Source: Lineus longissimus (Eukaryota; Nemertea; Pilidiophora; Heteronemertea; Lineidae). From it: a DNA stretch of 64,000 bases. A program made the position numbers and the translations under genes. Location of the stretch: NCBI RefSeq assembly GCF_910592395.1, contig NC_088321.1:1986001-2050000 (forward strand), written 5' to 3'. Of the stretch, positions 42,201-48,660 are shown piece after piece (position 1 is the first letter of the stretch; each line of letters begins with the position of its first letter). The notes below the pieces were generated by a model. It was given only the letters and a program-made list of their open reading frames with translations, searched no databases and was not told where the DNA came from.

Positions 42201-43336
42201 TCTCAATGAGCACTTTCTGATGGTCCCATATGTAAACCTATTGACATGACCATTTATTGGGAAGCTTCTGATGAGCACTTTCAAATGGTACCATTCAATT
42301 TAACATGCGGATTAATAATTTTTAAATATTCATATCACTCTCCCAGTCTCACCTCTGATTTCTTTAACGTATGGTTTTGTGTCCCAGTCCGGATCCTCTA
42401 AAGCTTTCTTCTCTATAAAGTCCAGTAAAGCCTCTCGGTCATATGGACCGGTGGGAGCTTTGTCGATATTGTACTTGGTGCGGTCGCTGGCTGGCAGTGT
42501 GGCATTCTGAAATTATTAGTCAAAAATCAATTGTTGAGTTACTTAAAGGGTAACTCGTGTCAAATTTCACCATATAATGTTGGAGCTGTTTTTGACAAAT
42601 GACTACGTCACTTTCTCATAAATCGGTAAAGTTTTCGAATCGAAGGTTTCTAGAAATTGATGGTTTTAATCCCGCCCGGACGGCTCGCTTCGATGCCGTT
42701 GAAATTGCGCTACGCCGACGACGTTTTCGTTGATGACGTACGTCACAACATGAACATTTTCGCGGTCGCGGTGGTTAACATTCGATTAAAACAGTGATTT
42801 TATAATAAACCTCATCAAAAATGGAAAATTTGAGCCGTACATTTGTGATCAACAAATAAAAACGGACGTATTTCCGCAAAGTTGTAAATCACATCATAGT
42901 ATCACTTTAACCTAAATATGGAAAACACCTTGGTTACAATGATCCAATTTTTGATACAGAGGTTTTGGTGAGAGACAACTGTAACCCGTGGGGTAGGTAT
43001 AAAATGTGTCAAAAGCAGACTCTCGGTGGATTAGTAGAACCTCTCTATTAAGGACACCCTCGGGACTGACAAGTGCTGTCCATAATAGAGAGGCGTCCTA
43101 ATTAGAGAGGTCAAATTGAATGGAAGCAACCAATTTGGGATAAAAACTAGTGTCCTTAATAGAGAGGTTGTCCTTAATAGAGAGGTGTCTGTTAAAGGAG
43201 GTTCCACGGTACTCACATCAGGGTCCAATTCGCTGTTGAGTTCGTCCAACTCCTCTTTGGTAAGTGTTTCTAAAATGGCGTCGACGTCAATATCGTCATA
43301 CTGTTTCAAATCTTTACCAAACAAATTGGTCGTCAT
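27081..43336 (-). CDS. tmod: Tropomodulin (actin filament pointed-end capping protein)
   Basis: Seven exons join in phase: 43336-43217, 42506-42353, 41261-41145, 31468-31251, 29905-29798, 29281-29138 and 27269-27081, giving 349 residues, close to the usual 350-360. The N-terminus has the MTTNLFGKDLKQYDDIDVDA / ILETLTKEELDELN tropomyosin-binding segment. APTGPYDREALLDFIEK and DLAAILG follow, matching the first actin-binding region. The C-terminal half is the leucine-rich-repeat domain (LKDLNINNIK, LETVNVESNF, RQSVLGVKTEM). Tropomodulins bind tropomyosin and cap the slow-growing ends of thin filaments in muscle and membrane skeleton. The last exon may instead splice at GTGAGT (27,118) to an unseen exon. 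Introns are swollen by transposons, and several exon edges have tandem decoy copies. Identification is firm; the exact C-terminus is not. Confidence 0.92.
27340..27471 (-). pseudogene. Second copy of tmod exon 7 (degenerate or alternative)
   Basis: Acceptor TTTTTTCAG is followed by 44 codons starting RHSGVGAKTEMGIACLIEDN, clearly homologous to exon 7. After NSILTI the sequence diverges (PSNLPPSYINIPCC) and stops. It is phase-compatible with exon 6. It could be an alternative terminal exon, but it lacks the C-terminal helix, so decay is likelier. Confidence 0.7.
27551..28991. mobile_element. TIR-capped 44-bp tandem array with CACGTG
   Basis: Ends are about 50-bp imperfect inverted repeats: GGGCCCGGTCGTTAAAAAGC on the left and, reverse, GGGTCCGGTTGTTAGAAGGC on the right, each continuing into TAACATCATGTTGACATG. 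Between them are about 31 units of 42-44 bp with CACGTGTAACATCATGTTGA and TTTCATGTACATCAATG. Nearly every unit contains a CACGTG E-box. It lies in a tmod intron. Confidence 0.85.
29138..29281 (-). CDS. tmod: tmod coding exon 6
   Basis: 144 bp, phase 0 to 0, between CCATTTTCAG and CCAG|GTTCGT. It encodes ALVAALEGNKSLETVNVESN, the most family-diagnostic LRR, and ends ATNQ. Confidence 0.92.
29420..29770. repeat. Direct repeats of GGTGGCCAGCAATTTGAG
   Basis: Two to three units contain GTAGGGTGGC, CAGCAATTTGAGGTC, GGAACCCTCTACAAAGTTCT and AGAGCAAGGTAG. Related sequence occurs at 44,317-44,460. Confidence 0.75.
29798..29905 (-). CDS. tmod: tmod coding exon 5
   Basis: 108 bp, phase 0 to 0, between TTTTCAG and CAAG|GTTAGT. 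It encodes one LRR (FEGLFNALKNNTHLKSFTM). Confidence 0.9.
30120..31210 (-). repeat. About 201-bp array derived from a LINE ORF2 C-terminus
   Basis: Five to six units of about 201 bp (67 codons). On the minus strand they read AKQRWSMLGHVLRMDPDRPA and QKALDFAVTGSKI, then LLAEKPHQHQGTVRTVQRR. The RWxxLGHVLRM motif is typical of the C-terminal end of non-LTR reverse transcriptases. Frames are broken between units. It lies in the tmod intron between exons 4 and 5. Confidence 0.75.
31251..31468 (-). CDS. tmod: tmod coding exon 4
   Basis: 218 bp between CTTCCCTTCCAG and CAAG|GTGAGC, phase 1 to 0. It encodes AILGFTGMLNQVQYHSAY through LNINNIK, the start of the LRR domain. Degenerate copies of this exon follow on the plus-coordinate side. 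Confidence 0.9.
31480..32180 (-). pseudogene. Tandem degenerate copies of tmod exon 4
   Basis: About four units, 185-190 bp apart, repeat the acceptor CTTCCCTTCCAG and the first part of exon 4 (ILGFTGMLNQVQY, AYENKEQIC). A change after GLA gives GLARHRV and a stop, so none encodes a full exon. Confidence 0.85.
32181..32985. other. No gene supported
   Basis: Tmod intron sequence with a poly-G run near 32,200 and no coding or repeat structure that I can define. Confidence 0.5.
32986..33827. mobile_element. 73-bp tandem array bounded by perfect 31-bp TIRs
   Basis: TGATATGAATAAAGACTAGC plus AAATGCTTTTA at 32,986-33,016 is exactly inverted at 33,797-33,827. Between them lie about 11 units of 73 bp containing AAAACTCCATGTACATTTAC, TAGGCCTCTCTGTACAAAAC and AAAGCATTTGCTAGAC. 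The unit's own AAAGCATTTGCTAG is part of the TIR, so the array grew out of the terminal sequence. It lies in a tmod intron. Confidence 0.85.
34130..34780. repeat. Tandem duplication of about 150 bp, one copy interrupted
   Basis: The block with AGTTCTAAGCCAGGGGGCTA, AAGGCTTAAGGTGACACA or AGGCTTAAGGTGACACA, and GTAAAGAAGGACGTGTT occurs at about 34,145 and again at 34,661. The first copy is split by the foldback at 34,244-34,613. Confidence 0.85.
34244..34613. mobile_element. Harbinger-like foldback MITE, 370 bp
   Basis: TGCAAGTATCAATTCGT at the left is inverted at the right, and both arms continue through a C/G run to CCTCAAGGGTA. TAA flanks both sides (34,241-34,243 and 34,614-34,616). The duplicated block at about 34,755 has the uninterrupted TTCTAAGGTTCACG, an empty site that confirms the 3-bp duplication. 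A TAA duplication fits PIF/Harbinger, by inference. Confidence 0.75.
34781..35214. other. No feature seen
   Basis: Tmod intron sequence without a supported repeat or gene. Confidence 0.5.
35215..35523 (-). mobile_element. LINE 3' end (L2-like) with (TAA)n tail
   Basis: The minus strand reads FAVAGPKLWNELPNSVRG then LGRFKTALFLRI, the usual C-terminal end of a non-LTR reverse transcriptase. A 3' region with TGTAAAGCGCTTAGAAG and a TAATAATAAT tail follows. This tail form recalls L2-type LINEs. Only the last about 300 bp are present. Confidence 0.75.
36792..37406 (-). CDS. Second transposon protein: acidic, Cys-rich, P2X7-tail-like C-terminus
   Basis: 204 residues from ATG 37,406 (MDAKLYTLKLTRDQFELFG). 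The frame is open upstream to 37,589 without an ATG. A middle acidic run (DDDDDDEEEEF) precedes CRVCLSVPCVTTHP, then a basic helix-like part, then REVMPECVLNHVRGLYPNPP and GVEYMGHQW. Proteins with PCVTxxP...MPECVxxxxRxxYPNPPGxxY recur beside transposases in invertebrate genomes, as I recall. The final motif also resembles the zinc-coordinating cytoplasmic tail of P2X7 receptors (PxCVxxxxRxxFPxxxGxYxGF), a weak, inferred link. It is transcribed divergently from the transposase; the two frames overlap near their 5' ends. Function unknown; a DNA- or zinc-binding accessory factor is plausible. Confidence 0.65.
   Translation of the reverse strand: MDAKLYTLKLTRDQFELFGIFMQYQDLDVDTAVVEVKDVTGDGESVAVGDANECFDGVAEAGAVVNEGDQAQVQEEVLPDDDDDDEEEEFRDGECRVCLSVPCVTTHPKRWLGEGQPANPRKPERNSAIRKKLYKNYWKELKERNVWMDRRYQKRRSAWMKRARDGGMEPVRVEREVMPECVLNHVRGLYPNPPGVEYMGHQWW
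37521..39356 (+). CDS. DDE-type transposase, Kolobok-like
   Basis: A 611-residue frame starts at ATG 37,521; ATG 37,575 (MMSNQLSPTPSTST) is an equally good start. The N-terminus is Ser/Thr/Pro-rich, then lysine-rich (PPKKKYKKNNPETVKRY), possibly a nuclear signal. The catalytic candidates are D313 (LSDARHGTRRNA), D379 (KHCHDLNKPI) and E528 (DTYYVESYNN). Accessory motifs are NNDTWHASKGV, HTYWCMKNCG and LAVMDWNEHVGREHTS. The TWHxxK, YWCxxxC and YxxESxN pattern recurs in a family of animal transposon proteins I associate with Kolobok elements. It presumably binds the AGRTGCAACA ends and cuts at TTAA. No THAP domain is visible. The assignment rests on motif memory plus the TTAA duplication. Confidence 0.8.
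   Translation: MSFSLIWSPNHCRYHVTIMMSNQLSPTPSTSTADSDSVIRPTPNMPDGQQNEDDIGPPKKKYKKNNPETVKRYNESRKDKPKLPTGNVSFCANSDEGKEELNNLMQEIKSYLGDGNSNKTTNYKFLLEVCNFYKTHNITKNSDDAADHMKDWVESTTSKRFADLEASREQLFLTSVNGIKELFLLRDKHQTVCQDSLDIDYIMSGHIALTTFKCSASHSFNWISTPYLADKGLANYRMAHGYAVSGILPNQYIRFCKAAGIGCLGEEYLNTIFETYGYRQVIEEVKQESCTEALQEEIESYDEDYGGINILSDARHGTRRNAKDASVVCIGCNSHKVLVDVHVTKDDDPCPQRHEMFGTKKIYEYFHEKGVPVKKHCHDLNKPINKYIRENQPGTISNNDTWHASKGVTTAISKITKGLKREKNKLWHPELADKAASIRTHTYWCMKNCGQNADKLTSSIMNIVEHYKNIHDNCDPSSRCRTDSHYVPSKEIIKSELAINLLTQKLKSLEVCKNAKDFVFCMDTYYVESYNNAMLQYHDKRVVFSDKIYGMRANLAVMDWNEHVGREHTSSRTIMDIRNPRRQVQIRVKKRKSYQFWDIIWEKFAMRRLSL
39357..40023. other. Right non-coding part of the transposon
   Basis: 667 bp between the transposase stop and the right TIR. 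No coding frame is supported. AATAAA-like signals are not obvious. Confidence 0.5.
40265..40380 (-). pseudogene. Degenerate copy of tmod exon 3 (outer)
   Basis: AGATTTCATCAAGTTCATATG and CTTCTGTCAGTTGTGGCTC, shortened here, align with exon 3 (ATTTCATCGAACTCTG, CTCGGTCAGTTTAGGCTGC). The frame is lost. A pogo-like MITE follows directly. Confidence 0.5.
40395..40590. mobile_element. Pogo-like MITE, plus orientation
   Basis: CAGTAGAACCTCCC to GAGGTTCTACTG, with TA at 40,393-40,394 and 40,591-40,592. Confidence 0.88.
40619..40735 (-). pseudogene. Degenerate copy of tmod exon 3 (inner)
   Basis: The minus strand reads EFDEILNNASDEELPVVDLA, the exon-3 C-terminal sequence with a 6-bp insertion (PV). 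The donor GGTAGGT has become CCAGTAT, so it cannot splice like exon 3. Confidence 0.75.
40744..41081. mobile_element. Pogo-like MITE, minus, internally expanded
   Basis: TA at 40,742-40,743 and 41,082-41,083. The 18-bp unit CTTAATAGAGAGGTTGTC is repeated about 11 times near the right end. Confidence 0.88.
41145..41261 (-). CDS. tmod: tmod coding exon 3
   Basis: 117 bp between CTTTTTAG and GCTG|GTAGGT, phase 1 to 1. It encodes KIFKAKEQPKLTEEES and EEELVDLA, and joins the next exon to read DLAAILG. Confidence 0.9.
41333..42300. repeat. 65-bp tandem array (about 15 units)
   Basis: Units contain AGCTCTCAATGAGCACTTTC, TGATGGTACCATCTGTAAAC and CTATTGACATGACCATTC. GATGGTACCATC is a near-perfect palindrome in every unit. 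It lies between tmod exons 2 and 3. Confidence 0.95.
42353..42506 (-). CDS. tmod: tmod coding exon 2
   Basis: 154 bp between TAATAATTTCAG and AGAG|GTGAGA, phase 0 to 1. It encodes NATLPASDRTKYN and KAPTGPYDREALLDF, the conserved segment linking the tropomyosin- and actin-binding sites. Confidence 0.9.
42547..42906. mobile_element. TTAA-flanked element, family copy 1
   Basis: TTAA at 42,543-42,546 and 42,907-42,910. Ends are AGGGTAACTCGTGTC and (reverse) AGTGATACTATGATG. It shares its interior (CCCGCCCGGACGGCTCGC, CGCGGTCGCGGTGG) with the copies at 60,262 and 60,999. It lies between tmod exons 1 and 2. Confidence 0.8.
43034..43209. mobile_element. Pogo-like MITE abutting the tmod exon 1 donor
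   Basis: Minus-oriented copy. Its right end, GGTTCCACGG, is followed by TA at 43,210-43,211, and that TA is part of the donor GTGAGTA of tmod exon 1. Confidence 0.85.
43217..43336 (-). CDS. tmod: tmod coding exon 1
   Basis: ATG and 40 codons, ending at GAT|GTGAGT in phase 0. An acceptor CTATTTTGCAG just upstream (exon edge 43,359) shows that the ATG exon has a preceding untranslated exon. A MITE end abuts the donor. Confidence 0.9.
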
Positions 43337-43720
43337 TCTGCTGCGGTAGTGAGGTCAGCCTGCAAAATAGGAGAGGGCAAGAGTATAAATTTGAGAGCCA
43401 GATACTGGAGACTAAAGTAGTCATTCTGATACGGTAGTGAGGTTAGCCTGCAAAATAGGAGAGGGCAAGAGTATAAATTTGAGAGCCAGATACTGGAGAC
43501 AGACAAATTGGTAGTCATTCTGATACGGTAGTGAGGTCAGCATGCAAAATAGGAGAGAGCAAGCGTATAAATTTGAGAGCCAGATACTGGAGACTAAAGT
43601 AGTCATTCTGATACGGTAGTGATGTCAGCCTGCAAAATAGGAGAGGGCAAGCGTATAAATTTGAGAGCCAGATACTGGAGACTAAAGACATTTCACTAAA
43701 TTCATTAAAAAAAACATGGA
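43337..43720 (-). repeat. Tandem copies of the tmod acceptor/start-codon segment
   Basis: About four units, roughly 90 bp each, contain CTATTTTGCAG, GCTGACCTCACTACCG and an ATGACTAC-like start, reading MTTLVSSIWLSN or MTTNLSVSSIWLSN on the minus strand. The real first coding exon (MTTNLFGKDL) is the last unit. The decoys stop within about 60 codons. Confidence 0.8.
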
Positions 43721-43731
43721 AGAGATACAAT

Positions 43732-43959
43732 ATATGTGACTCGCTCTACCAAAACTAGGCGCTTGTCGCATCTGAACTTGACAGGTTGATACGGACTTGT
43801 TGTTCATTTCCCTATTGTCGACCTTTCGTGAAATCTATTACAAACTGATTTGTCACATTTCACAAAAGGTCGACAATAGGGAAATGAACAACAAGTCCGT
43901 ATCAACCTGTCAAGTTCAGATGCGACAAGCGCCTAGTTTTGGTAGAGCGTGTCACATAT
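43732..43959. mobile_element. Near-perfect 228-bp palindrome
   Basis: The left arm starts ATATGTGACTCGCTCTACC and the right arm ends GGTAGAGCGTGTCACATAT. Arms of about 98 bp pair almost throughout around a short loop near 43,840-43,855. It is related to 16,160-16,306 and 21,840-22,030. Confidence 0.85.
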
Positions 43960-44316
43960 GGGGTAGATCAAAAATAAGCTCGCCTTGGTCAGATCAATAA
44001 AGTGGGTGACCTTTCTCTCCAGGAAACTTTCATTGTCCAGCGCGGAGGTACCTTTTTGCGTGGCTGGTCACAAATGCCTCAATTCATAGAGAAAGGTTTA
44101 GTTAAGACATGAATTTTCGTCAAAATGATGCAAGATAAAACAACGAACATCCTTAAACAGGTCTGCAGCATCGAAACAAGGGGTTAAAAAGCACAAAGGT
44201 AGCAAAATATACTTGTAGCAGAGTATGTGTTGGGCTCATCCAGGTATGAATCACGAAGATCTGGCGAAAAAGTTCCCAACGTTGCCAGATGTTCAGTGCA
44301 TCAAAATAAGCCAAGG
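43960..44316. other. No feature seen
   Basis: Spacer upstream of tmod, which may contain its untranslated first exon and promoter. No core element could be identified. Confidence 0.4.
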
Positions 44317-44460
44317 GTTCTCCACAAGGTTGGGTCGTACCACTGATATTCAGGAAGTTTCCCCAGGGTACAATACAAAATGGCTATTTAAGGCAGGATG
44401 GCCCCCCTAGAACCCCTTTACAAACTTCTAGAGCAAGTTCGGTGGGCCTTGTGGAGAACA
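44317..44460. mobile_element. Small foldback with GTTCTCCACAAGG ends
   Basis: GTTCTCCACAAGGTTGGG on the left and CCTTGTGGAGAAC on the right are inverted. CTAGAACCCCTTTACAAAC is shared in spirit with the repeat at 29,420-29,770. Confidence 0.55.
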
Positions 44461-45566
44461 CTAAATAAAGGATACTGGATAATTTGTGAAGTGTTAGACC
44501 ACTATAATAAGTTTTAGTTTGGTTCACATCAGTCATATTCGGGACTTCTCCGATATCATGTCCCGATGAAATCTGTAATCGCTGACGGCTTGTACCGACA
44601 GGTCATTATGGTCGAACGATGATTGGGGCAACAAACGTCAACCTCGTCAGCATCTCACTAGACCAACCTCAAGTACATAGCTTCCCTCTTTCCCGAGATG
44701 TAAGCCAAGATGATGCAGGCTTTATTTTGATGCAACATTTCGTAAACGCACCTACCTGTTGGGAGAGTGAAGGTAGAATAGAAACGCTAGACTTAATTCA
44801 CTGACTGCTCAACAGGTGTTGGACGAGAATCCACCAGATACCTTGAGCTACGATAGGTTCCCGGTACCGGGTTGCGAGAAACAGTCTGATCGAATGCTGA
44901 TGCAATCAGTACCAGGAAGGATGAATCAGATGATGGAACACAACCAACAGATCAACAGATTTTTCTAAAGATGATTGACAAGGGGATGTATATACGTCAG
45001 AGATGTTTACGAAAATATACCGCAGCCTAAATGACGTACGCGACATTGGCCTAAAGGGGAGGCACACTCATTGGAAAGACAACATACTAACGCGATAAAC
45101 TGTAAGGAACACGGGTTATATGAAACTAAAGCGCTCTGCAAACGAGCAATTTTAAATGCTGTGACCTGCAATTACGATTGCATGCGACAAAATCACTTGT
45201 TTGCAGTAGTTATCGCAGGTGTCTACGACACGAATCAGTGATTGCAGATACTTGTGATTAGTATCAAACTGACCTCCATTTTACAATTTACCAAACAGAA
45301 TGACATCACTAGCCAACTTTTGAACTTTTGTGTTAGCTAATGAAATTATATTTTGTTACTTAAAAAAAATCTTCTCCAGACTACCTACGCACACACACAG
45401 GTAACATTTCTTGCACAGTGCATACAATAAGTCAATATGTATGATTCAGAGCCTTACTTCCAATGATATCTTGATTGCTCCCCCCTCACTCACATCAACA
45501 TTCTAAACAGATGATTAACTTACAATTCTACCCTACCTTCTCTGCAGAGTCCACGCAAGCTATTCA
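44461..45566. other. No gene supported
   Basis: About 1.1 kb with one GCAATTACGATTGCATGCG-type repeat segment (about 45,130-45,280) and no plausible coding structure. Confidence 0.45.
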
Positions 45567-46095
45567 TGTTTCTCACTTGGTGGGGTCTTAAACCTGCCCT
45601 GGCATAGACACCAGATTCAAGGAACCTCGGTTTAATATCTCATTCAAAGGACTGTGAAGAGCCAGGAATTTGAGTTCCTTGAAAGCCACGCCGGTTCATC
45701 CAGAAATACAATCCTGGGTTCTCCCGGGGATCGAACCCGGGCCTATTGCGTGGTAGCCAGTGGTTTTAACCACCAGGCTATGAGGCTCCTCGACTAAGAG
45801 CCTCAAACTTGCTGTGAAGAGCCAGGAATTTCAGTTCCTTGAAAGCCACGCCAGTTCATCCAGAAATACAATCCTGGGTTCTCCCGGGGATCGAACCCGG
45901 GCCCTATTGCGTGGTAGCCAGCGGTGTTAACCACCAGGCTATGAGGCTCCTCAACTAAAAGCCTCAAACTTGTTGTGAAGAGCCAGGAATTTCAGCTCCT
46001 TGAAAGCCACGCCAGTTCATCCAGAAATACAATCCTGGGTTCTCCCCGGGATCGAACCCGGGCCTATGGCGTGGTAGAGTATGAGGCTCCTTGTG
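45567..46095 (-). mobile_element. Array of tRNA-derived SINE copies (one full, two truncated)
   Basis: On the minus strand each copy has an A-box-like TAGCCTGGTGG, a B box GGTTCGATCCC and the body motif TTCAAGGAAC. Copy boundaries are near 45,567-45,790, 45,812-45,957 and 45,976-46,095. They belong to the same family as 19,624-20,036. The last copy has lost its A-box part. Confidence 0.8.
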
Positions 46096-46529
46096 TTACC
46101 CGCAGCAGGTGGCAACTCCGAGTTCCTCGTAAATATGACAATACCATGTCGGTGTTTTAGATTAGCCTAATCCGATGACGAGAAAAACATGCTGTACGCC
46201 AGTCGACGAGATCAATACCGCCAAAGTGTTCGTACAGAAGATACAAGATGCCCTGCGCCAGACGGACATGATAGACGAAGGTAGATCAATACCCGTCTTG
46301 AATTTCGCTAGCTTTGAGTAACTGGGAATGTACTCGTTGCCACAAGAATTTGATATTAATTGGCAACCAGCCTGAGTAGTGACTACATAAAACATGAAAT
46401 GGCCAGGGCCATTGTGCTCACCTCATGTGGAGGAAAGATGGATAAAGAGCATGGTATTGTGTCATGTAAGGTTAGGTTTGATGTAGGTCCAAGCAATTAC
46501 AATTTCCCCAAAATGGCCAATTTACAGTA
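46096..46529. other. No gene supported
   Basis: Unique-looking sequence. The open frames are short and featureless. Confidence 0.45.
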
Positions 46530-47432
46530 CATTCGACCTCTGTGACCTTGAAAAGTAGGTCAAATCAAAGAAGACCCGGGTGACACATTGAATGGTTGTT
46601 AGAATTAGATGTACCTATGATATAAAATTGGTGCCAATCGGGCAAGTCATTACTAGGAATAATGGCATTTTGAAGAATTTAGGATTTGGCCCCCTCCCTG
46701 GAGGCCAAACAGCAAATCAGATCGCACCAAACTTCGGTACCTGAGATCACCTGACCAGGGGGTACATGTGTACTTAATTTGTGATCAATAGTCATTGCAG
46801 TTAAGAAACGTGCCATAGTTACGGCCTGACGGCGAATTTATGCCATTTGACCTCTGTGACCTTGACAAGAAGGTCAAATTAAAAACCTGTGTGACATATA
46901 CTGTATGGTTGTTAGATGTACCCATGATATCAAATTGGTGGCAATCGGGCAAGAAGTTAAGGAATAATCACATTTTTAAGGTTTTTGGATTTTGCTCCCT
47001 GGTGGTCAAGTGGTGAATCATATTGGACCAAACTTTGGTCCCTGAGATCACCTGACTAAGGGGTAAATGTGTACCAAATTTGGTATCAATAGTCATTGCA
47101 GTTTAGAAACGTGCCATCGTTACATCCTAACGGCCAATTTACACCATTTGACCTCTGTGACCTTGAAAAGGAGGTCAAATCAAAAACCCGGAGGATATAT
47201 GATGCACCTTTGCTAGAAGTACCTACCATATTTTTTTCAAAACTTCCCGACTACTATTAAGGGAGATATTGCATATTTTCACTTTTAACGTTTGGCCCCC
47301 TGGTGGCCAAACCATGAAACGAATCGGACCGAAACTTGGTCTCCAAGGTGTCATTACATAAGGGTACATGGGTACCAAGTTTCAACTCAATAGCTCTAAC
47401 AGTTACGAAACGTGCCCTGCTAACGGACGACG

Positions 47433-47527
<95 letters not shown>

Positions 47528-47580
47528 ACGACGGACGCCACGGTATGGGATAAGCTCACCTCTGCTAAGAGGTGAGCTAA
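46530..47580. repeat. About 300-bp direct repeats ending in GAC microsatellite and hairpin
   Basis: Three units (about 46,530, 46,845, 47,150) share ACCTCTGTGACCTTGA, GGTCAAAT, CAAACTTYGGTACCTGAGAT-type sequence and AGAAACGTGCC. The last runs into (ACG)n and ends with AGCTCACCTCTGCTAAGAGG / TGAGCT, a hairpin. The order unique body, GACGAC run, AGCTCACCT hairpin recurs at 17,480-17,595. Confidence 0.8.
47424..47528. repeat. (GAC)n microsatellite
   Basis: About 33 almost pure GAC/ACG triplets. Long poly-Arg, poly-Asp, poly-Thr or poly-Ser frames here are artefacts. Confidence 0.97.
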
Positions 47581-47758
47581 AAATGTATGGGGGCAACGAG
47601 AAGGGCTGTGTAACGTTTAACCCTTGAGGGCAGTTGGCACTCTGGGAGGACACCATTTACGGCTCACATGCATCTCGATTTGTGATGATACTCTTCAAAT
47701 GTAGATCATGTGTATCTCTGCTGTCAAGGCTGTCTATGAGATCCTGGTGGTCATCACT

Positions 47759-47992
47759 CAGGGTTTCCGCCAGAGGGGGATGGGGGGATTCATCCCCCCT
47801 AAAATTTTGAGCACTAAAGTTTGTTTTACTGTCAAATGAGTAATTTTCATGATTTGATATGTTAAATAAGAGCATTTGGGAGCCAGTTAGAGCGGTTTTA
47901 GGGCCAAAAAACGTCTCAGGAGGGGTCATATACCCTTTTTAAGAAAAAAAAATTTTTTTTTTGCTCCCCCTCAAATTTAATCCTGGCGGAAA
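47759..47992. mobile_element. Foldback insertion with 16-bp direct flanks
   Basis: CCTGGTGGTCATCACT occurs at 47,743-47,758 and again at 47,993-48,008. The insert begins with GGTTTCCGCCAG and ends with the inverse CTGGCGGAAA. A 16-bp duplication is unusual for a cut-and-paste MITE and looks more like target-primed or replicative insertion. Confidence 0.65.
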
Positions 47993-48008
47993 CCTGGTGG
48001 TCATCACT

Positions 48009-48519
48009 AAATCAGGAAAGAATGTGAACAGATAACAATTATTCCCCCCCCCATGGTTTATTTCGGGATTTCGGACACGATTCGAATAAAATGTCTACTG
48101 CAAATGAGATACATTAACAATAGTCATCGAGTCACTGCATTGTAATCATAAAGGCCTATTTTTCATGAGACCCTGGACTCATGAATACAGATAGGCCATA
48201 GGGCTCACACACAGCTTAATACTTGATAGGCTTTTCATAGGAACACAGCTGCTGTTTTACGTTGCCAATGATCAAATCGCAATTTTATCCAATGTATGTC
48301 GGCCCCTTTTCATGTGATGCCACAGACTTTAGAGGACGCTTGTTGATTTTTTAATGGACTGATCCACCGATGGTATAGAAGTATCATGAATTGGGGATCA
48401 TATCAAAATTGCTTCTATGAACGTAAACTTTGTTTATTATAGTGTCAACCGTAATGGAAGGGCCAGCCAGCTTTTGGCTGATGAGACACTCTTCTCCTTT
48501 CTCTAATGCCAGGCGCCTG
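48009..48519. other. No gene supported
   Basis: Spacer with a poly-C run near 48,045 and no other feature that I can define. Confidence 0.45.
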
Positions 48520-48660
48520 GCGAGAAGGCTGTTTGTACCCTATATTCAACTAGCTGGCAGCTTACCAACCGGCCGCATAGGAAAGAGGTTACCAGCGGGC
48601 CTCAAACCTACAACCTTCCGTTCACGAGACGGACACCTCAACCACTAGGCCATCAAGATC
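48520..48660 (-). mobile_element. tRNA-like SINE head, second family
   Basis: The minus strand has TGGCCTAGTGGTTGAGGTG (A box) and GGTTGTAGGTTTGAGGC (weak B box). The body differs from the SINE at 19,624. Confidence 0.55.

Noticed and set aside
47257-47656. Poly-Arg, poly-Thr and poly-Ser open frames
   Set aside because: These are produced by the (GAC)n microsatellite alone.
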